DNA from: Streptomyces sp. 35G-GA-8
GTDB lineage: Bacteria; Actinomycetota; Actinomycetes; Streptomycetales; Streptomycetaceae
Assembly (NCBI RefSeq): GCF_023534745.1
Contig: NZ_JAMHJQ010000028.1
Coordinates: forward strand, 4,241-39,461
Direction of reading: 5' to 3'
Length of the DNA stretch: 35,221 nt
Below are positions 23,853 to 31,299 of this stretch, piece after piece. Position numbers and translations under genes: made by a program. A model generated the notes under the pieces. It searched no databases and was not told the DNA's origin. It worked only from the letters and a program-made list of their open reading frames with translations. Position 1 is the first letter of the stretch; each line of letters starts with the position of its first letter.

Positions 23853-24887
23853 TCATGCGTCGGGCCGGTTCGGGGGCAGGTCGGTCGGCAGCGATTTCGC
23901 GCCGTCCTCGGTGACGCGGGTGGCCCCGAAGTAGTCCGGGGTGTCGATCTTGTCGAACCGGATGACGGCCCCGGTGTACGGCGCGTTGATCATGTATCCG
24001 CCGCCCACGTACAACCCCACGTGCCGGATCGCCCGCGAATTGGTCAGATCGTCCGAGAAGAAGACAAGGTCGCCGGGGAGCAGCTCGTCCCGTGAGGGAT
24101 GCTCGCCGGCGTTGTACTGATCATTGGCCACTCGCGGCAGCTCGATCCCCACGGTCCGGTACGCGGCCTGCGTCAGCCCGGAACAGTCGAACCGCCCGCC
24201 CTGCTCGGCGGTCCCGTTCCCACCCCAGAGATAGGGGGTGCCCAGCTTCTGCTGAGCGAAGTAGATGGCCGCGGCGGCCTGCCTGGAGGGCTCGACCCGC
24301 CCGACGGGCCTGGCGAAGCTCTTCTCCAGAGTCCGGATGATCTTGACGTAATTCTGCGTCTCCCGGTACGGCGGCACACCGCCGTACTTGATGACGGCGT
24401 ACGCCCCGGCGTTGTACGCGGCCAGCATGTTGCTGGTCGGATCACCGGGCACGTCCTTGACGTATCCGGCCAATTCGCAGTCGTACGAGGCGGCCGAAGG
24501 AATCGCGTCACGCGGATCCCAGATATCCCGCTTGCCGTCCTTGTTCCCGTCGATCCCATGGGCCTCCCAGGTCCCGGGGATGAACTGCCCGATGCCCTTG
24601 GCGTTGGCGGGACTCTGGGCGCTGGGATTCCAGCCGCTCTCCTGGTACAACTGCGCGGCGAGCAGGGCGGGGTTGATGGCGGGACAGAGATTGCCCCACT
24701 GCTGCACAAGCGGCTGATAAGCGGCGGGCACGGCCCCCTTGGCCAACCCAACAGCCCGCCCACCCCCGCCCGCACCCCCGACGAGCCCGGCGGCGGCGGA
24801 GTAGGTCCCGACAACGAGCAGAGCCACAAAACTCAACCCCAGCCCCCCGACAGCGGCCACGAGGAGCCATGTCTTACGCACCGTCAC
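23853..24887 (-). CDS. Lytic transglycosylase-NlpC/P60 endopeptidase (VirB1-like)
   Basis: A 344-residue cell-wall hydrolase with two catalytic domains. Residues 7-30 are an N-terminal membrane anchor or signal. The SLT (soluble lytic transglycosylase) domain spans about 55-190, with catalytic Glu83 in LYQESGWNP and GIGQFIPGTW, AAYNAG motifs. The NlpC/P60 domain spans about 205-330, with Cys235 (FDCSGL), His289 (RHVGLYVG) and Asn301. The pair cuts glycan strands and stem peptides. GTG 24887 is listed; GTG 24881 has better spacing (nine bases) from GGAGGG. This two-domain form is typical of conjugation-type secretion systems in Gram-positives, where it opens the wall for the channel. It is divergent from the secretion-like operon at 25265, so it probably works with it. 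Confidence 0.93.
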   Translation of the reverse strand: MTVRKTWLLVAAVGGLGLSFVALLVVGTYSAAAGLVGGAGGGGRAVGLAKGAVPAAYQPLVQQWGNLCPAINPALLAAQLYQESGWNPSAQSPANAKGIGQFIPGTWEAHGIDGNKDGKRDIWDPRDAIPSAASYDCELAGYVKDVPGDPTSNMLAAYNAGAYAVIKYGGVPPYRETQNYVKIIRTLEKSFARPVGRVEPSRQAAAAIYFAQQKLGTPYLWGGNGTAEQGGRFDCSGLTQAAYRTVGIELPRVANDQYNAGEHPSRDELLPGDLVFFSDDLTNSRAIRHVGLYVGGGYMINAPYTGAVIRFDKIDTPDYFGATRVTEDGAKSLPTDLPPNRPDA

Positions 24888-24904
24888 ACACCCTCCGCGT
24901 CAGG

Positions 24905-25264
24905 GCCACTGCCGTGGGCCAGTGTAGGCGCGGAGGGGACGGATCAGGAGGCGGACGACGAGGACGACGGAAGAGGCACGTTGGCTGACCGGAAAATGCC
25001 CGACCGCCTCCGGGCTCCAGCAGTTCGAGGCGCCTCGAACGTGCCCGGAACCACAAAGGTGTAACAACGACAGTCATTGCCCGGAGTCACGCTCCGTGAT
25101 ACACAGAGTAACCATACGCGTACTCGCATACCCGATCCGTGACTGATCGGGGCACCGTCGTCGGTCATATGTGCGGGGATCGGGTAAAGAGAGCCGCCAA
25201 GCGGCTTACGAGGGCGGTTCCATCAGCGAAGATAGAGCGTGACCCGTGCCATGGGGGCTCGGGC
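24905..25264. promoter_or_regulatory. Divergent regulatory region of the secretion-like locus
   Basis: No gene. It holds an 18-bp perfect palindrome, GTTCGAGGCGCCTCGAAC, at 25023-25040. GTNAC motifs lie at 25061, 25086 and 25108, small hairpins at 25082-25096 and 25131-25151, and the promoters of both divergent units must lie here. The regulator is unknown; GTNAC boxes are reminiscent of MtrA sites but spacing is irregular. Confidence 0.5.
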
Positions 25265-25603
25265 GTGAACGACCCAACAGGGGCGGTGAGTTACATGTAC
25301 CTGGCGGCCGAAAAGGGCGACATCACCACCATCATCGGTGGCATCGCCCCCAACTGGGGCCCTTTCGGGACACTTGGGAACGAGGCCCGGATCATGATCG
25401 AGGTCGTGATGGCGGTGGCCATCCTGCTCTGCCTCGGCATCGCGATCTGGGGCGCGGCCAAGCAGCGGATCGGAGCGACGGCGCTACGGGACACCTTCAG
25501 CGCTGAGCAGGGCAAGGGCCTGATCGTCGCCGGACTCACCGGCGTCTTCATCATCGGCTCGCTGGGCACACTCTTCACGATCGTGTACGGGATGGCTGTC
25601 TGA
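25265..25603 (+). CDS. Small two-TM protein of the secretion-like locus
   Basis: A 112-residue membrane protein. A short N-terminal region (about 40 residues) is followed by two membrane segments, about residues 43-63 (IMIEVVMAVAILLCLGIAIW) and 85-110 (GLIVAGLTGVFIIGSLGTLFTIVYG), joined by a charged loop (AKQRIGATALRDTFSAEQGK). Size and topology resemble VirB2/TrbC pilin-like or VirB3-like small subunits, but there is no obvious signal cleavage site. GTG 25265 has GGGGG seven bases upstream; ATG 25295 is an alternative. It is the first gene of the secretion-like operon and conserved position next to the hydrolase suggests a channel or pilin-like role. Confidence 0.8.
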   Translation: MNDPTGAVSYMYLAAEKGDITTIIGGIAPNWGPFGTLGNEARIMIEVVMAVAILLCLGIAIWGAAKQRIGATALRDTFSAEQGKGLIVAGLTGVFIIGSLGTLFTIVYGMAV

Positions 25604-25611
25604 CCCACGGC

Positions 25612-25735
25612 CACTCCTCCCTCCCTGCCCGCCTCCTCACCCTCCCGGCACTCTCCCGACTCCGCCGCCCCTCTCGTCTCCCACGTCTCCCACGTCTCCT
25701 TCAGTCCCCTGCGATCCATCCCTCCCGTCCCGCCG
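25612..25735 (+). other. Polypyrimidine, G-poor tract
   Basis: Directly after the two-TM gene the plus strand is nearly all C and T for about 120 bases (CTCCCTCCCTGCC, a duplicated TCTCCCACG). No gene is seen. It would make an unstructured C-rich RNA, a plausible Rho-loading site that could partly uncouple the first gene from the rest. Confidence 0.45.
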
Positions 25736-25813
25736 GTCCGCACCGGGCGTGCCCGGGTTCACCCTCAACACCACCCGTCCGTCGCACCCACCGGCTGAGG
25801 TTGCGTCTCCCTG

Positions 25814-25927
25814 ATGTCGAGTCACCACACCGCGCCCGCGCGGGAACCAGCACGGCTACCGTCGTACTACGCGGACTCCGCCAGCACCGCGGAACCGCAA
25901 ACGGCTGAGGGGGCGTACGCGGCATGA
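25814..25927 (+). CDS. Possible 37-residue leader peptide coupled to VirB8-like gene
   Basis: ATG 25814 opens a 38-codon frame (MSSHHTAPAREPARLPSYY...) with G/C-ending codons. Its TGA overlaps the next gene's ATG 25924 as ATGA, the same junction used between other coupled genes in this window. Only a distant GAGG (13 bases) lies upstream, so the ribosome binding site is weak. It could be a coupling leader, a small protein, or chance. Confidence 0.4.
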   Translation: MSSHHTAPAREPARLPSYYADSASTAEPQTAEGAYAA

Positions 25928-26781
25928 GCTACGGCGACGAGCACGGCTACGGCGGCGACTCGGGCCGTACGGACGACGGGTTCGGCGGTACGGGCCAGAC
26001 CCGTACCCGCCTGCCCGACGGCAGAAACGGCGACATGTACGGCGGCCCCCGCCGCCCGGCGCGCAGCTCGCGCTCGCTCATCACGGTCGTGGGCGTCGTG
26101 GTCCTCCTCATCGCGGCTATCGCGTTCGCGAACCGCGGCGGCGGCGGGGGCGAAGCGTCCGGCGGCAAGGGCTCGGCGTCGGGACCTGGCGCGGACCCGA
26201 CGGCGGCGTCGGGAGTGAAGCCGGTGACGGGGAAGAACGGGGAGATCCCCTCGGGGTTCGCGCGGAACGAACAGGGGGCGGCGAGCGCGGCGGCGAACTA
26301 CGCGGTGGCGCTCGGCTCCGACGGCATGTTCCAGCAGGACAGCCGGCACAGCATCGTCGACACCGTCTACACCCCTGAGGCGGCGGACAAGCTCAAGGGC
26401 CCGCAAGACGCCGCGTACTCACCGGCGTTCCTTCAGAACCTCGGGCTGGACGCCGACGGCAATCCTCCTCGGGGCAACACCTTCGTCACCCGCACGATCC
26501 CGGTCGGCACCAAGGTGGAGAACCTCTCGGGAGACACGGCGAAGGTGGCCGTCTGGTACACGGGCCTGATCGGGATGTCGGGTCCCGACTCGACGAACCC
26601 GGTGCGAACGACCTGGAAGACCTGGACCTTCGACTTGCGGTGGCTGAACGACGAGTGGAAAGTCACCGCCGACTCGCAAAAGGACGGCCCGGCCCCGGTC
26701 CCCGGCGATGTCGCGGCCTCCACAGCGGACGAGATCAGCAAGGCTGTCGAGCAGTTCGGAGGCTTCACCTATGCGAGGTAG
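25924..26781 (+). CDS. VirB8/TcpC-like bitopic membrane protein
   Basis: A 285-residue protein. A cytoplasmic Gly/Arg/Asp-rich N-terminus (50 residues) is followed by one membrane segment (about 51-69, SLITVVGVVVLLIAAIAFA), a Gly/Ser linker and an external domain (about 95-285). The external part has the alpha+beta pattern of NTF2-like VirB8/TcpC channel scaffold domains: AASAAANYAVALGSDGMF, VAVWYTGLIG and TFDLRWLNDEWKVTAD. The topology is right for VirB8, which organises the conjugative channel from outside the membrane. A GAGGGGG lies about ten bases before ATG 25924. The next gene overlaps its 3' end by 11 bases. Confidence 0.82.
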   Translation: MSYGDEHGYGGDSGRTDDGFGGTGQTRTRLPDGRNGDMYGGPRRPARSSRSLITVVGVVVLLIAAIAFANRGGGGGEASGGKGSASGPGADPTAASGVKPVTGKNGEIPSGFARNEQGAASAAANYAVALGSDGMFQQDSRHSIVDTVYTPEAADKLKGPQDAAYSPAFLQNLGLDADGNPPRGNTFVTRTIPVGTKVENLSGDTAKVAVWYTGLIGMSGPDSTNPVRTTWKTWTFDLRWLNDEWKVTADSQKDGPAPVPGDVAASTADEISKAVEQFGGFTYAR

Positions 26782-28159
26782 CTCTCGGCGTACGCCAGGC
26801 GGCTCCCGGCGCCGCGCGCGGTCGCTCGTCACCGTACTGGCGGGCCTACAGGCCGCGCTCTTCCTGTTCGCGTCACGCGCGGTGGCCGCACCGACTCCGC
26901 CGCCCACCCCGAGTCCCTCCGAGAGCGGGGACTGCAGTCTGCTGTCGGGCCAGGTGCAGGAGCTCTGCGAGAACGGCGAGACGGGAGACTCCAGTTCCCT
27001 CGTCCCCAGCGCCCCCGACACCCTCGACCCCCTCTCCTCCCTCGCCCGCGGCTGCGCCGACGCCGCCGCCTGGATCATCGGGAAGCTCAGCGACGCCGTG
27101 AAGGAGACCGCCACGGTCGACTTCACCAACGCCGCCTTCCTCCGCCAGTACGCCGTCGTCTTCGCCGCCTCCACCGTCCTCACCCTCGTCCTCTGGCTCC
27201 TCGCCGTCGCCAAGCGCGCCATCCGCGGCGTGCCCCTCTCCACCGCGATCTCCGAGGCCATCGGGTTCCTCTGGCTGACGGTCCTCGCCTCCGCCTTCAC
27301 CCCCCTCATCCTCTTCACCGTCGTCTCCGCGACCGACGGCGTCGCCCAGGTCGTCTCCAGCTCCACCGGCGGCCAGACCGACGTCTTCTTCGGCGGCTTC
27401 GCCGAGGCCCTCAAGAAGGGCGACGACATCGGGGGCGGGCCGATCATGCTGATCGTCGTCTCGCTCGTATCGATCCTCGCCGCCGGCGTGCTCTGGCTGG
27501 AGCTGGTGATCAGGGCCGCGCTCCTGTACGTCGGGGCGCTCCTCGGCACGGTCGTCTACGCCGGGCTCGTCGACAAGAACATGTGGGGGCACGTCCGCCG
27601 GTGGGCCGGGATCATGATCGCCGTCATCATGGTCAAGCCCGTCATCGTGATCGTCCTCGGACTCGCCGGCGCGCTCTCCGCCGACAGCGGCCCCGACGCG
27701 GTCTCCGCCGTCGTCTCCGGTCTCGCCATCATCCTGCTCGCGATCTTCGCCTCCGCGATGATCTACCGCTTCGTACCCGGATTCGGCGACGAGATCGCCG
27801 CCTCCCGCTCCAACCGGAAGCAGGCCACGGACGGCTCCAAGGCGCCCGCCCTCATCAGCTCCCCCGCCGCCCTCGTCTCCCAGGGCATCAAGACCCACAG
27901 CAGCCGCAGCCACCAGCAGGGCGACGGAGCCGGCGGAGGAGGCGGCGGCGGGCGGTCCAACACCGTCTCCGGCGGCATCGCCGCACACAGCTCGCGCGGC
28001 CCCTCGTCCGGAGGCGGCGGAGGCGGCGGCGGCGGAGGCGCGCCCCTGCCGTCCCCCGCGCCCCCGCCCCGCGGCGGCGGCGGCCCGACCAGCGGCACCC
28101 CGCACAGCGCACGCGGTACCGGTAACGGCAACAACAGCTCAGGAGGTAGAGGGCGTTGA
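26771..28159 (+). CDS. VirB6/TrbL-like polytopic membrane protein
   Basis: A 462-residue protein. The N-terminal hydrophobic segment (about 19-40, with VAA-P following) resembles a signal or first membrane helix. A Cys-containing external stretch (DCSLLSGQVQELC) leads into about six further membrane segments between residues 125 and 345. The C-terminal 110 residues are Ser/Gly/His-rich, cytoplasmic and repetitive, with long Gly runs. The number and clustering of helices fit VirB6/TrbL inner-membrane channel subunits. ATG 26771 overlaps the previous gene by 11 bases and has GGAGG about eight bases upstream. Its TGA overlaps the TTG start of the next gene. Confidence 0.82.
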   Translation: MRGSSRRTPGGSRRRARSLVTVLAGLQAALFLFASRAVAAPTPPPTPSPSESGDCSLLSGQVQELCENGETGDSSSLVPSAPDTLDPLSSLARGCADAAAWIIGKLSDAVKETATVDFTNAAFLRQYAVVFAASTVLTLVLWLLAVAKRAIRGVPLSTAISEAIGFLWLTVLASAFTPLILFTVVSATDGVAQVVSSSTGGQTDVFFGGFAEALKKGDDIGGGPIMLIVVSLVSILAAGVLWLELVIRAALLYVGALLGTVVYAGLVDKNMWGHVRRWAGIMIAVIMVKPVIVIVLGLAGALSADSGPDAVSAVVSGLAIILLAIFASAMIYRFVPGFGDEIAASRSNRKQATDGSKAPALISSPAALVSQGIKTHSSRSHQQGDGAGGGGGGGRSNTVSGGIAAHSSRGPSSGGGGGGGGGGAPLPSPAPPPRGGGGPTSGTPHSARGTGNGNNSSGGRGR

Positions 28160-29709
28160 CGACCCAGTCACCACCGATCGCGCCCCGTCGCACGTATCTC
28201 ATCGGCCGGGCCAGGCCGAACGCGATCGTCGGCAAGAACCGCGAGACCGGCGAGATCGCCCTGATCATCGCCGGCGCCTTCGTCGGCATGATGTGCGGTC
28301 TGCTGGTCCCCGTCCTGTCCGTGCGGATCGCGACGCTGACCGGGTTCCCGCTCCTCGCGCTCGCCGCCGTGTACGTGCCGTACAAGCACCGCACGTTCTA
28401 CAAGTGGTTCGAGATCAACCGCAGCTACAAGCGCAGCCTGCGCCGCGGTACGGCCTACCGCTCCAGCGCCATGGAAGCCGGTACGAGCCTCGACGGCCGC
28501 GAGGTCGAGGTCGGCCCGCCCCCCGGCATCGGCCGTATCAACTGGCTGGCAGCGCCCTTCGGTCCGGACGAGATCGCCGTCCTGCTGCACGCCGACCGCC
28601 GTACCGTCACCGCCGCCATCGAGATCGAGGGCCCCGGCGTCGGGCTGCGCGACAGCGAGGACCAGGAGGCCCTCGTCGACCGCTTCGGCACGCTCCTCAA
28701 GCATGTCGCCAACGGGGACGGCTTCGTCACCCGGCTCCAGATGCTCGCCCGTACCCTGCCCGCCGACCCCGACGCGCACGAGAAGGACGTGGCCCAGCGC
28801 GGCGACTCCTCCTCCCCCGGCTGGCTCCGGGATTCGTACGACCAGCTCCAGTCGATGGTCTCCACCTCCAGCGAGCAGCACCGCGCGTATCTCGTCGCCT
28901 GCATGCACTACACCCGCGAACTGGCCGCCGAGGGCCAGGCCATGGCCCGCGCCGCCCGCCAGGCCGCCGGTACGAAGAAGCTCGACCGGGACGCGGGCCT
29001 CGCCGTCGTGATGGCCCGTGAGCTGACCGACATCTGCGCGCGGCTCGCCGAGGCGGACATCCGCGTACGGCAGCCGCTCGGGCAGGGCCGGCTGTCCTCC
29101 CTCGTGCACTCGATGTACGACCCCGACCACCCCATCGACCACATCCAGGCCATGACGAAACGAAACGCCTGGCCGGCCGAGCTGGACGCGATGGAGCCGA
29201 CGTACCTCCAGGCCAAGACGCGCGAGTCGTCGACCCGCGCGCCCTGGTGCCACTCCACCGCCTGGGTCAAGGAGTGGCCGATGACCCCGGTCGGCGTGAA
29301 CTTCCTGGCCCCGCTGCTCGTCCACACACCCGATGTGATCCGTACGGTCTCGGTCACCATGGACCTCGAACCGACCGAGATCGCCATCGAGCGGATGCTG
29401 ACGGAGAAGACGAACGACGACGCGGAGGCCAGCCGCGCCGCCAAGATGAACCGCACTGTCGACCCGCGCGACATCGCCGCGCACGGCAGGCTGGACCAGC
29501 GGGGTGAAGATCTCGCCAGCGGGGCGGCGGGGGTCAATCTCGTCGGGTACATCACAGTGTCGTCCAGGTCGCCCGAGGCCCTGGCCAGGGACAAGCGGAC
29601 GATCAGGGCGTCGGCCGGCAAGTCGTATCTGAAACTGGAATGGTGCGACCGCGAGCACCACCGCGCCTTTGTGAACACGCTGCCGTTCGCGACCGGCATC
29701 CGCCGTTAG
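28156..29709 (+). CDS. PrgI/VirB4 N-terminal-like protein (SCO6880 family)
   Basis: A 517-residue protein, start TTG 28156 with GGAGG nine bases upstream and TTGA overlap with the VirB6-like stop. Residues 33-75 hold two adjacent membrane helices (IALIIAGAFVGMMCGLLVPVL and FPLLALAAVYVPY), the PrgI/VirB3-like part. The following 430 residues match the pattern of the VirB4 N-terminal domain: a WLAAPFGPDEIAVLLHADRRTVTAAIEIEG strand region, a long helical part with ARELTDICARLAEADI and a final VGYITVSSRSPEALARDKRTIRA segment. There is no Walker motif: the ATPase half is encoded separately downstream. I take it as the membrane-anchoring half of a split VirB3-VirB4. Confidence 0.85.
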   Translation: MTTQSPPIAPRRTYLIGRARPNAIVGKNRETGEIALIIAGAFVGMMCGLLVPVLSVRIATLTGFPLLALAAVYVPYKHRTFYKWFEINRSYKRSLRRGTAYRSSAMEAGTSLDGREVEVGPPPGIGRINWLAAPFGPDEIAVLLHADRRTVTAAIEIEGPGVGLRDSEDQEALVDRFGTLLKHVANGDGFVTRLQMLARTLPADPDAHEKDVAQRGDSSSPGWLRDSYDQLQSMVSTSSEQHRAYLVACMHYTRELAAEGQAMARAARQAAGTKKLDRDAGLAVVMARELTDICARLAEADIRVRQPLGQGRLSSLVHSMYDPDHPIDHIQAMTKRNAWPAELDAMEPTYLQAKTRESSTRAPWCHSTAWVKEWPMTPVGVNFLAPLLVHTPDVIRTVSVTMDLEPTEIAIERMLTEKTNDDAEASRAAKMNRTVDPRDIAAHGRLDQRGEDLASGAAGVNLVGYITVSSRSPEALARDKRTIRASAGKSYLKLEWCDREHHRAFVNTLPFATGIRR

Positions 29710-29762
29710 CGCGGTTCATCGCCTCCGACCGCCCCGGACCGACGCCCACCCATACCGCCACG

Positions 29763-29810
29763 CACTCCGACACCGTTACCCACTCCGACACCGTTACCGA
29801 CACCATTACC
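29763..29810 (+). repeat. Tandem 18-bp and 12-bp repeats between the two VirB4 halves
   Basis: CACTCCGACACCGTTACC occurs at 29763-29780 and exactly again at 29781-29798, followed by GACACCATTACC (29799-29810) and a partial unit. It lies in the 139-base gap between the two genes and is not translated in a credible frame. Confidence 0.85.
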
Positions 29811-29848
29811 GACACCGCCGATAGCCGACGAGCCGAAAGGGGCCTGTG

Positions 29849-31297
29849 GTGCGAGATCCGCTGTCCGTCCTCACGGATGCCTTCACCAGCTTCCTCTTCG
29901 GGAAGGTGGAGACGACCCGGCTGCCCGTCCGTACGTCAACGGGCCAGGCCCAGGCCGTCTATCTGCCGACCGCGGCCCCCGGCCTCGGTGACTCCGGCGT
30001 GATCATCGGCCGCGAGGTCTACAGCGGCAAGGGGTACATCTACGACCCCTTCCAGCTGTACGGGCAGCAGCTCCCCGCCCCGCACTGGCTCGTCCTCGGC
30101 GAGTCCGGCAACGGGAAGTCGGCGCTGGAGAAGACCTACGTCCTGCGCCAACTGCGCTTCCGCGACCGCCAGGTCGTCGTCCTGGACGCCCAGGGCGAGG
30201 ACGGCGCGGGCGAGTGGAACCTGATCGCCCAGGAGCTGGGTATAACCCCCATCCGGCTCGACGCGATGGCGGCCCTGGACGACGGCATCCGGCTCAACCC
30301 CCTCGACCCGGCGATCACCACGACCGGGCAGCTCGCCCTGCTCCGTACGATCATCGAAGTCGCCATGGGACATGGCCTGGACGAACGCTCCGGCTTCGCG
30401 CTCAAGGTCGCGCATGCCTATGTGAACGAGACGATCATCGACCGCCAGCCCGTGCTGATGGACATCGTCGAGCAACTGCGCCACCCCGAGCCCGAGTCGG
30501 CCGAGGCCATGAATGTCGACCTGGACGATGTACGGGCCTGGGGCCTGGACGTCGCGCTGGTCCTCGACCGGCTGGTCGACGGTGACCTGAGGGGCATGTT
30601 CGACGGACCGACGACCGTCGGGATCGATCTCGACGCACCGCTGATCGTCTTCGATCTCTCGCACATCGACCGTAACTCGATCGCGATGCCGATCCTCATG
30701 GCGATCGTGGGCGTCTGGCTGGAACACACCTGGATCCGCCCCGACCGCAGGAAGCGCATCTTCCTGGTCGAGGAGGCCTGGCACATCATCAACTCCCCGT
30801 TCGTCGCCCAGCTCTTCCAGCGGCTGCTGAAGTTCGGCCGGCGGCTCGGTCTGTCGTTCGTGGCGGTGGTCCACCATCTCTCCGACGTGGTCGACGGCGC
30901 GGCGGCGCGGGAGGCCGCGGCCATCCTCAAGATGGCGTCGACGCGCACGATCTACGCCCAGAAGGCGGACGAGGCGAGAGCGACGGGCCGGGTGCTCGGC
31001 CTGCCCCGGTGGGCAGTGGAGATCATTCCGACCCTCACACCCGGTATCGCGGTCTGGGACGTCAACGGCAACGTCCAGGTCGTCAAGCATCTGGTGACGG
31101 AAGCGGAACGGCCTCTGGTCTTCACCGACCGGGCGATGACCGAGAACTCCCAGGAGTCGGAGGCCGCGGACGCCCTGGAACTGGAAGGCAGACTGCCGGA
31201 CGACATGCGGGCCGCGGAGTGGGAGGCGGAGCAGCGGGCGGCCCTCCTGGAAAGGCAACGGCAGTTGAACGAGTCCTCCGAGTCGACGGTGGCGTGA
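29849..31297 (+). CDS. VirB4-type secretion ATPase (C-terminal half)
   Basis: A 482-residue cytoplasmic ATPase of the VirB4/TraC/HerA group. Walker A is GESGNGKS at about residues 84-91, Walker B is RIFLVEEAWHII (E as catalytic base), then the arginine-finger/sensor region MASTRTIYAQKADEARATGRVLGL and VAVVHHLSDVVDG. Residues 1-60 resemble the short linker normally joining it to the N-terminal VirB4 domain, here a separate gene. GTG 29849 is six bases after GAAAGGGG; GTG 29846 is possible. It is the energising motor of the apparatus, and the only intact Walker ATPase in the locus. Confidence 0.92.
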   Translation: MRDPLSVLTDAFTSFLFGKVETTRLPVRTSTGQAQAVYLPTAAPGLGDSGVIIGREVYSGKGYIYDPFQLYGQQLPAPHWLVLGESGNGKSALEKTYVLRQLRFRDRQVVVLDAQGEDGAGEWNLIAQELGITPIRLDAMAALDDGIRLNPLDPAITTTGQLALLRTIIEVAMGHGLDERSGFALKVAHAYVNETIIDRQPVLMDIVEQLRHPEPESAEAMNVDLDDVRAWGLDVALVLDRLVDGDLRGMFDGPTTVGIDLDAPLIVFDLSHIDRNSIAMPILMAIVGVWLEHTWIRPDRRKRIFLVEEAWHIINSPFVAQLFQRLLKFGRRLGLSFVAVVHHLSDVVDGAAAREAAAILKMASTRTIYAQKADEARATGRVLGLPRWAVEIIPTLTPGIAVWDVNGNVQVVKHLVTEAERPLVFTDRAMTENSQESEAADALELEGRLPDDMRAAEWEAEQRAALLERQRQLNESSESTVA

Positions 31298-31299
31298 CC

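Noticed and set aside
25023-25040. LexA/SOS box
   Set aside because: The palindrome GTTCGAGGCGCCTCGAAC has the half-sites in the opposite order to the GAAC-N4-GTTC core of actinobacterial LexA sites.
29763-29810. CRISPR array
   Set aside because: Repeats are directly adjacent without unique spacers and there are only two full copies; no cas genes.
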